Below, piece after piece: positions 34,291-47,000 of a stretch of DNA of 64,000 bases. The notes beneath the pieces are model-generated. The model was not told the origin of the DNA and made no database searches. It worked only from the letters and a program-made list of their open reading frames with translations. The DNA is from Magnolia sinica (taxonomy: Eukaryota > Streptophyta > Magnoliopsida > Magnoliales > Magnoliaceae), in contig NC_080577.1 in NCBI RefSeq assembly GCF_029962835.1, forward strand, positions 4,030,001 through 4,094,000, written 5' to 3'. A program made the position numbers and the translations under genes. How positions within the stretch are numbered: position 1 is the stretch's first letter; each line of letters starts with the position of its first letter.

Positions 34291-37200
34291 ATGGCTCTGA
34301 ATTTGGGCTTGCCTTGGGTTTCCCGCCACTCTCTTCCCTCCTCACATCTCTTCAAAACCTCCCCAAACAACAGTAGCAGCAGCGCTCTTTTGCTTCTCCT
34401 CCTCAGCAGATGCAGCTCCGAAATCTCCTCTTTCAAGAACATTTCCTTTTCTCTTTCCTCTCCTTCTCTTCCCCACCTGAAGAATTTCCACGCCAGAGCC
34501 TCTTTGGATGGTGGAGAAGGCGCGGGCGAGGAGATTTTGGATTCCGGATTGCTGGATGACGATATGGTGAGGCGGGCGGCGGCAGCAAAGGATGCCAACG
34601 AGGCGTTGGAGATGATCGCGGAGAAAATCGGAAGGAATGGAGGAGTTGTGGGGACTTCTGATTGTTGCTCGATTATCGCGACCGCGCTTGATCGGGGCAA
34701 TGCTGAGCTGGCACTGTCAGTTTTTGACGCCATGCGATCAAGCTTCGATCAAGGTATTTGCTTTCTTCTATCTGTGTTCATCGTTCGTTTGGATTTCTGT
34801 AGTGTGCTTGATTTTGGAGACGGTTTTCATATTGAGAAGGAAATAGGAAATTTACAGGAAAAGGCTATTTTGCTTAGCGTTATCTATGCTGTGCGCTGTG
34901 CACGATGCTGATTGCCACGTGCTCTCACTAGAATTAGCCACGTGGCAGAAAGGTTTTGGTGGGCTCCACCTTAGATGGATGGGCCACATCTCCAAAGTTG
35001 CATCCGAGCTATGTGAAATCCAAGTGAACTTCTGCTGTTGAATGTGGACCATTTGAAAGTTCAACAACTTAAAATCATCCTATTGGTGAGATTTTTTACT
35101 ACTGTAGCTTCTGTCAGTAAATTTCTAAAGCTTCGCCACCGACAGGCTGCTGAACAAATGGTTCGGATTGTATGCATCTTGGGAAACAGGCGATAAGCAG
35201 CATTGGCAGAGTGTGATGGATGGAAAGCAGAAAGTAAAAAATTATTGAGAAATTTCATACGAGGCATACAATTAATTCAAAGTAAACTGTCCAAAATATG
35301 GGTGTCAATTTAGATGTATCATGCACCAAAATTTGCTCTTATTTGGTTAAACAACATTTAGATTGCTGGACATTTATTGGACGGCTGAAAAATCAAAAAT
35401 ATCCAAATCTTATTTCAGAAAGTAAGTGTCCACGAAATAGAGGTTGGGATTGTTCAACTAATCATACTTTTAAGAGGATCCTTACTCTTGCTTCGTTGGT
35501 AGACTGTTAGGAGTTTCAACATCCGGTCAAGGTTCGAGCATCCATAGGTGGTGAAATCCCACTACGGCGTGAGTGTGTGGGGTTGTGTTAAAAAAAAAAA
35601 TAAAAAAAAATAATCATACTTTTAAGAAATAACTAAGCGATGGTGGGCTCCACAATTTAGTTGGTTTTAATTTGAGTTAATATTTTCCACATGTAAGATT
35701 GTTTGCCCTTAGTGTGAATAGGGAGTTGGTACGTGCACATTTCCCACTATCCAGCAGGGTCTTAACAATCATTTTAAAATATGCTTTTGGAAATTTGAAT
35801 TTTGAACTGCTAATAGATCCCGTGAACTGTCTAAAAATGGCAGTAGATAATGTTGGCACGAACTCTTAAAATATTGGTTTCATTTTCTGTTGCATTTGAC
35901 AGAAAAGAGAAAAATTTTCTGGGAAAGGTGAGCCAAATTGGCATTTGATCTTTATGAACTTCTTTTCATTTGTCTTCAGTTGTTTTGAAATAGGTGGGGA
36001 TTTATATATGGTCAGGTATGATTGAAAAAGGGTCATCTGTTGAGAGATGGAGGTGGGCTAGGCCGGATGCACGCACTTATGCATTGCTGGTTCGGGGGCT
36101 TGCAGCAGCACTGCGGGTTTCGGATGCTATGGGGATGATTGCTAATGTTTCCCGAATGGGAGTATCTCCTGGGGAGGAGGTAACTTTCACTATCTTTGGC
36201 ATTTAAGGAAAACTAGAGTTTCAGATTAGGTGCTTTTATCTGTACTTTGGACATTGTTCTGACCTAGATACCTTTATAATGTAGAAGAAATGAGATTATT
36301 GGAATTGTTTCTTTTGATGATTCATACTACTTTCGTGGATTGAGTTTGGTTTGAGATGTAAAGGTTGCAAAATTACACTTGGAAGATGTTGGGCTTTCTA
36401 GACAATTAACCACTAGAAACATGGCTAGTTGGTTGTATTCAAGCATGTGACCTACTGGCATTTAACTGTCTGACACTAATCTGTTAAGACTGCCTTTCAT
36501 TTACTTTTCTATGTTAATTTTCTCCATAACAATTTATTTCTGAAGCGTGCCATGCTACATTGCATTCCTACTGAATACAATGCTGTTCTTGTGATGATTA
36601 TCCGACTAGTAAACAACTCCTCTGACATAATGTCTAAGTTTCCTGCAGAGTTGTGACTTTTAAGCTGTATACAGTATTCTTCCATTGTTGTAGTCGCTCA
36701 ATGAAGAGGAAGAATAGTAAGGCTCAAAATCAACACCTGTTTCTCATGATGGACCTACGAGAGTGAGGAAGTGAGTATAGAGAAAGAAGGATGATGGCAT
36801 TATCTGACAATGGGGAAGAGGAAAGAGTTCTCTCTCCAGAGTACGAATAAAGTGTTTTCAGTGAGTCTGATATACGTGAAGACAACTCCCTCAACTCCCT
36901 CATCTGATTCATTAAGGGAATCCTCTGTCCTCACTGATGTGGCACTTCTTGTGATTTTTACACTAACTAAAAGAACAAGACTTGAAATTTCATAGATAAA
37001 TCATCTCTAGACCTGCCCCTTCTACCATTTCCTGATGAACAAAGAATTCTCTCACTCTAGTTATCCCAATTCATGCAAAACGTTTAATGACATATGTATT
37101 GCTGTTTCCATAAAGATATACAGAACCAACAAACTAGAAGTTACCTGTGTATACTCCATCCTGTTTGTTATCTGTCTCAAAGGTATGGGTCCTAGTTGAG

Positions 37201-39409
37201 ATAACTAGCTGTAAATTCTCCCTCACTGAATGGTATAGCTTCCGATGGGTGATGCACAAAGGTTATTCTGGGTGCCATTGTGCAGATTATGCTAAATGTG
37301 TTCCTTCTCTGTTCAACTGGCTTCAGCTTTCCAATATCCAATGATTATTTTTGAAAGAAACAGAGACTATATAATGCTAAATTATGACACCTGGAAAACT
37401 TTTTACTATATTCTCTCTATGTGCAATTTGACTTGTTTGCCGATAGCTGAAGGGAAAATACTATGCACCTATTCCCTTTCTTTCTTTCCACACTGGAGTC
37501 TGGACAAATTCTTTCTGGTCCGGTCATTGTAACCAAATTTCACGGAAGAGTGCCATATTCTATAGAGTAAAAAACACATCAATTCCACAAATATTCTTGC
37601 AGCATAAATGCACCTGACAGTTGTACAGTACACTGAAAATTATTTTCATGCTATCACTTTCTACTGTTTGGGACCTTTGGGTTCTGTTCTTTTTTTATTT
37701 TTTATTTATAAAGGGTTATGAATAAATTTATTGGAAAAGAACCTGACAGACAGCCAGGGCAGAGCATACAAAAAAGAAGAAAATTACAAAGGCAAAATAG
37801 CTTGGGCTACATTCATGTCAACATGTAGGAGCGTTGTAGCCCATGCCAACGCATCCCGTTTTGCCTTCCACAAAACTAGCTCCCATGGATTAGCCTTGGT
37901 GTCGAAACAGCGCTCATTATGTTCAGCCCACATATTCCAAAATTAGGGCTGTCTTTTTTAATTTTTATTATTAAGTGATGGTTGGGATGCCATCTTTTCC
38001 ATATTTTCCATATCCATCTTTCTCACTAATATGCTGTCATTTTTTTTTTAAAATTTGGAGAGATTACAATCTTTTGGTTGGTTTTGTAGGTACCCTTTGG
38101 GAAGATTGTGAGATGCCCAAGTTGTATGATAGCCATTGCTGTTGCACAACCTCAGCATGGCATTCAAGTAGGCAGTTCTCATGTTCCCAATTGGCCTTTT
38201 CTCATATTATCTAATCAGAAAAAAGAGAGAAGAGGATTCATTTGCTTTTTTTCCCCTGCGGCTGGCAATTTACTTGATTCCAAGTTGGCAGTTATATACA
38301 TTTTGCATCTTTGAAAATTTTCCTACCCAATAATAAATTGCTGAAATGAAATTAGAGATTTAGGCATAATAAATGGGCACTTTCTTCTTCTTATAAATAT
38401 TTAATAACATAGTGATATGTGTGCAAGTCTTGTGCAACTCTTGGGATACTTAGCTAAGTTGAGTTGAACACTTGGGGCCTATTTGTTTCATCAATTACAT
38501 AGTAATGTAAAGGAAATGTGCAACAATTACAAATTACTTCACATGTCCCTTGACAACATCTGCATTTAACTGCTGATTCTAGCGTTTGGTTTATCGATGG
38601 CAAAATTATGATGATTAAATTTTTACACTACTTTAATGTCAAATCGTCACCAAAATACACTGATGTAGCTGTTTGCATTCAAGATTTTCATGGTAATGCC
38701 ATGAAAAAGTGCAATGATTAACAAACTCCTTTATTTGTCTCCTAAATACATCTGCATTTGACCAATGATTCCCGTGTTTGGTTTGACGGTGGTAAAATTG
38801 TAATGATGACACATTTCTTTTACGTTACTGGCATAATTGGTGAAACATATAGACCCTTAATCCGTGAGGATATCTGACATGGCCTTAGTTGAGTCTAGTT
38901 GATGCCATGTGTCCCTAGTTGACCGGATGTGTTTTTAACTCGTAAGTTCGAATCATAAGCCAGATTTTGGCCTACAAGCTTGCTTCTGCTAGTGCTGATT
39001 TAAGTGAAGGTCTAGATGTCCAGTGAGATAATTTTTGCTAGGGAATGAGCTGAATGAAAATACTTTCTATGCATTAGTTGTTCGTTTTTAGGGTTGAAAT
39101 GTAGAGGAATTAAAAGTTTTCAAAACCAATTATATTATTATTACAAGATCCCCATGTAGATCATCCCATGTCTCTAAGAAAAAGAAGAAAACTCTATTTC
39201 TAATCATACCTAAGTAGATCCGTTGATCAAGTGTTGTTGTCAATCCCCCAACATGGGGTGTCTCTTCCAGATTTATCATAAATGAGGAGAGTAGAGAGAT
39301 TCCATCAGAATCTTGGTAGGGGCTAGATCTGACCTTGAGCCATCCATGAAGCAAACCCCACACTGGGATGTGTGGAGATAAGGAGCCTTAGGTGTGGCCC
39401 TCTCTTCTC

Positions 39410-39465
<56 letters not shown>

Positions 39466-41822
39466 TTGTGGAAACATCCACCAAAGAGAGTAAGGTGCGA
39501 ACATCCAAGCCCCCCCTCATCTGCCGATGCAATAGGATCTTATAAGGAAGAGTTTAGGTTTTAGGAGGATACACACCATATGGTGCTCCGCCACCCTACG
39601 GATATCTGTGTACCATACTACGAAAGATGTTCATTTACCTACCTAATCCATGCACCTCGACTGTCCAAATTCCTCCATTATTCTTGGTCATCATCCTTGG
39701 TCAATTCCCATCCTTGGTCAATTCCCATGCCACCTAAGGTATGGATCAAAATAGATCTCAACCATTAGATGTCTATCAAGCTAGATTAAAACAAATCATT
39801 GGTTAAAAGCAAGATTTAACGGTTGAAAACCCACGATTAACCAATTAGAAACATCAAATATGCTAGTTTGCCCTTTAAACACTTGATGGACGGTCTAAAA
39901 CTTAAGATTAAGCACCTATTCATGTCCTAGGAAGACTAAGTGGATCTTATTTTTTATCGTGTGTACTTTGAGGACCCTGATAAAGAAACCTAGTTACAGC
40001 CACTTTCAATGGCTATGTAGAAATCTCGTAAGGAGAGCCAAAGCATGATTAATTAGAGACTATCCATCCACACATCCTTAGGTTGTGGGGATTTTTTATG
40101 AAGCTAGTGTAATCGCAAGCCTATTTAAGTTTAGGCACGATAGGTGTCCTAGCCTTGAAACTTGCAAGCTATCATTGCTAATGTAAGTGACCAAATGCCT
40201 TATCCAAGGAACCATCCATTGCACACTTACACATTCATGTAGGGTAGTGAAATAGGCAAATTGACACTAAGTCGGCCCCTAATGGGAGTAGACTGTCCAC
40301 CTTGACACCAAGCCAGTCCCCTCACATAAGACGATCATCCAATCATATCACAGGTATGCTCAGGAACCTGTATGGTCATGGCTAGGGTGATGAGAACCAT
40401 GGAGCACAACTCTCCATCAACTACCAAGTTGTTGTGTCCAATCTCGAGTTCCTAAGAGCATTAGAGGATGTACCTCTCTAATCTATATAAACATGTTCCA
40501 CAAGAATTAACTCATAAAGTAAATGAATCATGCTTATTAATCGATGTCTAATAATATTGGTTTTCTAGGTCACAACCCCAACACTGGTAGTAGGAGTAAT
40601 GTTGTAAATCACCATAATTGTTATTGCATACATCAATACCAACCTTCCTCATGCTAGAAAATTTTAAAAAATACTAGCATCTAACCTTTAATCAGACCTT
40701 GTTAAGTGATTGCATTTGTGCTTAAATGTATGGTAATGTATATTTCTTCTAAGTCGAGCTTTTTGCCATAGCAAATTTATTTGACAGAAAAGTTGCGACA
40801 TTTACTCCCAAGTACTCTATTATTTATTTTTGTGCATACATTTCCTACAGGTCTCATCTTGTTCCAAGTGCCGCTACCAGTATGAGCTTGTTTCTGGAGA
40901 TATAATTAGTATTGCTTCAGAAGAAATCAGGTCAATTTACATCATATTTCTTCTATTTTCATCACACTGCTACATGCTTGAAATATTTTCACTCTTTGTT
41001 AGATTGTTGTTTTCTTGAAACAATGTCCCCATGAATCTGAAGTCTTAACAAGATCCTTTAATTTACTTTTGGCAAAAATCGTTACAAGTTCCTACCATAT
41101 ATTGTGTGATTTTTGAGAAGTGGCTCGTCTATGGTTGGGCCTGATCACCCAAAAATGTTGGGCCCCACCTTGGATGGCCAAGAATGGATGATCTTGTTGG
41201 ATTGACAGTGAAGCTCTCCTTAGATTTACCTATACTCTGTAACAATAGAGGGGCACAATAATCATAAGTTGTTTAAACTGGCAATCACACCAATCATAAG
41301 TTGTTCAAACTGGTAATCAGTGCATCCTACCATACGGGAGGAAGGGATGTAGGGAGGACTTTTGTGTCCTACAACCAATGTCTTAAGTTTTGTAATTTAA
41401 ATCAAGTGGTGTGAATTTCGCAAGTTGTTGAAACCATGAGGTCCCCAAAATCCTAGCTAGGGTAGTAGCAATGATAGCATGGGAAAGATGATGAAAAGAT
41501 TAACAATCAAACTGTTAGAAATAAATATTAATAACATAAAGCATATATTTCCACTTGTTGTATAATTTGAAGTTTTAACTTATTATTAGGTGATCCCACC
41601 ATCTCATAAGTTACTCTTATTCTCTTGCCCTACTTCCCATGACATGATGTTGTTTGGCAAGTATTGGAAGGTTTCTTCAGAAAAATATTGAAAAATTATT
41701 TGTTAAGGTGTTAAAAAAAAAGTGTTACAAGTTATTGGTCTCATTTTTTTAATGGCAATCTTGAGTGGTACCATTAGAGGTTCATTGTCATGAGTAAGAT
41801 TGAAACCGCTAAGGAGGTGGAG

Positions 41823-41864
<42 letters not shown>

Positions 41865-44028
41865 ACGTCCCTCTTTCTCTCATCCCTCTTCATTGCGTGC
41901 GTATGATCGTACATATGTACGTTGAAGTCTAGTTTCACTAGGCTTCTTATTATGCTCCCTCTTGTGGTGCGGTCTATTTATAGGGGACCATAGTTAGAAA
42001 GAGATTTCTTGGCGTATCATCTTTTGGGGTATTTTTTGATGGAAAATTTTATATAAAGAAAGAGTGAGAGAGTGGTAAGTCTTGTACTTTTGATATTTCT
42101 TGTTTCAGTGAAGAAAAAAGCTTTGTGTTGCTCCCTGGTGGTATAGGCATATTGTTGAACCACGTAAATCTCTGTGCCTTTTGTCTCTTATTTTGGTTTG
42201 ACTCTTTTCTTTTTGTGGTTTGGGTTATCCTGCGTCGATTTTTTTCCTGCAACATTTGGTATTAGAGCCAAAGGTTGAGAAGCCTTTTAACATAAGATCA
42301 GGTTGGTGTTTGTGTTGCAATTGTGTTTCAGATGGTTAAATCAAGTTCTACCAGTTTCGGGGTGCCAAAGTTCAACATATCGAATTATGTGTTGTGGAAA
42401 CTAAAGATGAACATGGTCTTGGTGAATGAATGATATGCAATTGTGATTCTAGGAAAAGAAAATAAGCCTGTAGGGATGAAAGACGAGGTATTTAAGAGAA
42501 AAAAAATAATTCAAATAGCCATCGTTGATCCTCTCCTTACATTAGATGATTCAAATTTGTTCAACGTGTCCGATCAAACCACTGCAAAAGATTTGTGAGA
42601 CAAATTGTGAAACCGTTATGAAGGGAAATCGATGTTAAAAGGGTTCTTTCTTCGACAGTAACTGTATAACTAGAAGATGAAGGAAAGGTGTTCTTTGCAA
42701 GAACACTTAAATGGGTTTAATACCTTGATTAGCAGATTAACGGCGGGGGATGTAAAGATTGATAATGAAGAAAAAGTCGCACTCTTGCTTTGTTCAATGC
42801 TAGATTCGTGGGATGGTCTGATTATAAATCTTAGCAATGATCCGGATTCCAATATGGAATCGGCCATGTTTGCATTGCTTACGGAAGAGTCTTTCAGAAA
42901 AACACATGGGGTATCTATTGGGGATGCTATAATGGTCAAAGGAAGATCTACTCAGAAAGATACCAGTGGCAGGGAAAAGACAATATCTAAGTCGAAAGGG
43001 CACAAAATAGGAAAGTGTTGGAATTGCGGAAAGAATGGCTACTTGTGCAAAAATTGTAAACTTAGGAAAGTTAATCATGAAAATTCCAAACCTAATTCAC
43101 AATATCAAGCATCAGATTCAAAATGTTCTCAAGAAAACCTAGTTGAGAAAGATAATTCGGCCGAGGACAGGGAAGTATTGTTAGCAATGATTTCACGAGA
43201 GAATGTAAGCCATCAATGGATCTTAGATTCGGGTGCTTTGTTCCATATGACTCTACACAGAGATTGTTTTTACATATATTGGTCCTTTGATGGAAACACA
43301 GTTTGCATGAATGATAATAAAACGCGTAAAATTATGGGTATTGGAGATGTTGGAACTATTAAGTTTAGAGTCATGAGAAATATTTGAACTGGAATCTTCA
43401 AATGATATTCAAAATTAACTTAATGACTCAGAAGATCAATAAGTTGATGATATCGTTGAAGATGAAGCTAATGAAGAGTATGCAGATAAGATACCGGGTG
43501 CTGAAACTCAAAGTGATCAAGGCCGACCGAAGAGAGCCACAAAACCTTCTATTTGGTTCAAGGATTAAGTTACAACATATGCTTGCATGATTGATGAGCC
43601 TGAGCCTTGTTCATATTGAGAGGCATGCAAATATGTGGACGCTAGCTAATGGACAATGACTATGAAGGAGGAGATGAAAGCTCTACGTAAAAGTAAGAGA
43701 CAAGACGCATAGAGATTTACATGGTTCGGCAATATGCCTACTCCATAAAGGAGTAGCACAAAGTTTTTTTCTTCACTAAAATAAGAAATATTGGAAGTAT
43801 AAGACTTATCTTTTTCTCACTCTTCCTTTATACAAGAACTTTTACCAATGAATACTATGAAGATGATACACTGGAATACCTCTCTCTGCATGTGGTCTCC
43901 TATATATAGACTACACCACAAGAGGGAGAATATCAAGAAGCCTAGTGAAATTAGACTTTATCGTACATACGTACGGTCATACGTATGTAAGAAAGAGGGA
44001 TGTTCATACGTATGTAAGAAAGAGGGAT

Positions 44029-44089
<61 letters not shown>

Positions 44090-47000
44090 TCTCCTAATAG
44101 GAGACATCATCCCACTCTACCGCCTTAACATTCTCTTACTTGAAGGCTAGTTTCTCTAATAGTGTGAAAAACACATATCATAATAGCCACCCAAACATTA
44201 CCAATCACTAAGTAAAAACAAGCCTAAAAGAAGTCCTGTATCAAACAAACTCCTCCCATGTAATAGGCTTCATTAATATAGTTGCTACATTATCATCGGT
44301 GTGAGTCTTCTGTAATGAGATTTGACCATCTTCCACCATGTCACGAATGATGTGATACTAAACATCAATGTGCTTGATCCAAGTATGAAATACTAGATTC
44401 TTAGCCTAGTGTAATGCGCTTTGACTGTCACAATAAATCACTATCACTTTCTGCTTGAATTTCAATTTTTCTAATAACTTTTTCATCCAAATGCCTTCTT
44501 TGCATGCTTGTGTAGTTGACATGTACTATGCTTCTATAGTAGACAAGATCACTATTAACTGTAATCTTGACATCCAACTAACCACAATGTCGGCTAAAGA
44601 AAACATAACTAGGTAAATATTCTTTTATCACGTTCTCCTACATAATTTATATCTACAAACTCAACCGACTTCAAATTTTGGCCACTATAACAAGTTGCCG
44701 CCTCAAAAGTATCCTTCAAGTATTGAAGGGTCTACTTCACAGCAGTCCAATGATCTCTACCTGGGTTCACCGTGTATTTACTGACTACTCTTATTGCTTG
44801 CACAATGTCTAGTCTGGTTCACAACATGGAAAACATAAGACTCTCTACCAGCGATAAATATGATAGTCGAGATATATTTGCCTTCTCCACTTTTGTGCTA
44901 GGACACTGATTTAAAGACAGCTTGCAACCAATGGGGAATGTAGTACTAACCGGGTTAGAAATTTGCACGTTAAAGCGGCGCAAAACTCTTTCAACATTAC
45001 CCTTTTGGATTATCTAAACGTTCTTGTTCTTCCTATCTCTAAGTATGGCCATCCTAAGAATCTGATTAACAACACCCAAATCCTCCATTATCTTATTATT
45101 GTATGTCAATAAAATGCTGACTGCAGGTACTAGTAGATATACTATTGTAACATTAAAAGCTCGTTTGGCTAGGGAATTCGATAGAAACTACCTTTAATAC
45201 TATTCAATTGTCTTGGTTGTCACTTGTCAAAAAGTTTAACAATGCCTCTTCACTTGTAGTTTGCACTTCCTCTCAGTCTTCCTTTGCGGTGATGATGAGA
45301 ATAGTGACAAGCGACATGGCATGTCATGCATTTTGTTAATTGAGGTGTCCGACAGACTCCTTTGCATGCAACACCAAGTGCCTACTTGAGCAGTGTGTGG
45401 GACATTAACTAGTGCATAAGGTGGGCTCTGCTGTGAAGACAATCATATGGAAAAGTCAGGTTTGTCCACTCATCATGTGGACTCCCCAATAATCCACATT
45501 CAACAAACATTGGTAACACATCTGATTAGATCAGCTCATTTTTGTGTATGGTCATCTTCATGGTGTTTGCCACCTTATTCACCACCAGATGCCCCACACA
45601 CTTCCCTTGGGGGCATGTGTACTGCATGTAGAGATGCATGTGGGGATAGAAAACCTGTTGTTACGTTCTTTCTGACAAGCTAAACTTTCAGCCCTTCTCT
45701 TTCTTTCTTTTTTATTTTTCTTTGCACACGATGTTGATTTCTGAATATTCACTTTTTCTAAGGATCTACTCCTGCCGAACGCAGCATGGATATTTCAGCA
45801 TGGGAAAAGGGGCTGAGGTTCCTTCAGATAATGAAGCCAAGCATTCCTGCTGCTGTTCACTCCATTGTGGTACACATTTTCTTGGGACTAATTCGTTGAC
45901 ATGATTACCTATATTTTTGTACAAAGCAATTTGTGGTGTATAGCACCAATTTTTAACCAAGCTATTTTTTGCAACAATATGACACCATGGGTTGGTGATT
46001 GGGCCAACAGATCAACAGCCACATTAAATATTGTTTGTGTCAATGTGACAACCAAATCATGCCACATGGATAACTGTTGATATTTTTGCGACAATATGAC
46101 ACCATGGTTTGGTGATCAAGGAAATTTTCTACGATGCAGTCTATCCATGTGGCACCTACAGATCAGCAGTCCAGATCACCAATCCATGGGCCCACACTAG
46201 TAAATATCCTCAACCTGAGAATCATATTATTACTCTAAAATCTAAAGCTGTACTCATGGTATCTTTTGGATCAGATCACAGAATTGATTTCTTACCTTTT
46301 TCTAAATAATCCGTCATGGTTTTGCATTTCAGGTCCGCACGCCTGCGGGGATTGCTCGTACGCACAGGTTTGCTACCAAAACAGTCGAACTTCCTGCTCA
46401 AGAAGGAGAGAGAGTAACGATTGCCTTAGCAGCTCCATCAAGTGTTTATCAGGAGATGGGTCCTTTTAGATTTAGTCCAAAAGCTCCTGGGTTTAGCCCT
46501 GGAGAACCCATGTGTCTGACAAATCACTCAAGCGGCCAGGAGTCACAGTTACTAAGGGCACCCATGAAGAGTGGAAACTCATTTTTACTCAACCCTTCTA
46601 TTCTTTTTCCTGTCTTTGCTTTGCTGGCTACTGGAGATGCTGCCTCTGGAATCATTGATCTCAGCCTTCCCAGATTCATTTCAATTGCTGCAATTGCATC
46701 ATTGGCATTAGGGACTACTATAAACAGTGTGGTTCTGCCACAATTGAGTCAGGTATCTCGAGTTCTCTTGGAATTAACTCCATATTCTTAGTCAGTTATG
46801 CTTTAAAAACATATATTGGTAGCTCACCCTGTGGGGGTTCCTTGTCTCGTTGGAAACCATAGCCCTTTTCTTGATTCATCATTGCATGTGCGATATTAGT
46901 CTGTTTGCATGCATATTCACCATGTGGCATGAGTGTGGACTATATATCTTATATTTAGTTTTCCTTTTCATGGCAGCTGCCCCAGCGGATGGTGGATGTA

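Noticed and set aside
33875-34300. 141-residue open frame ahead of the 586-aa gene
   Set aside because: No recognisable motif, low-complexity Lys/Glu end, and it overlaps the likely 5' leader of the next gene.
34173-34733. 186-residue open frame antisense to exon 1 of the 586-aa gene
   Set aside because: It mirrors the Ser/Leu-rich leader and GC-rich exon 1. It has no family resemblance, while the plus-strand frame joins conserved exons.
35994-36015. Exon 2 of the 586-aa gene starting after the AG at 35,993 (VGIYIWSGMI)
   Set aside because: That start is out of phase with the donor at 34,753. The AG at 36,014-36,015 keeps the frame and gives a sensible junction.
42677-43387. 236-residue frame with a zinc knuckle as a host gene
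   Set aside because: It is the gag remnant of the Copia relic, with LTR and primer-binding site directly upstream.
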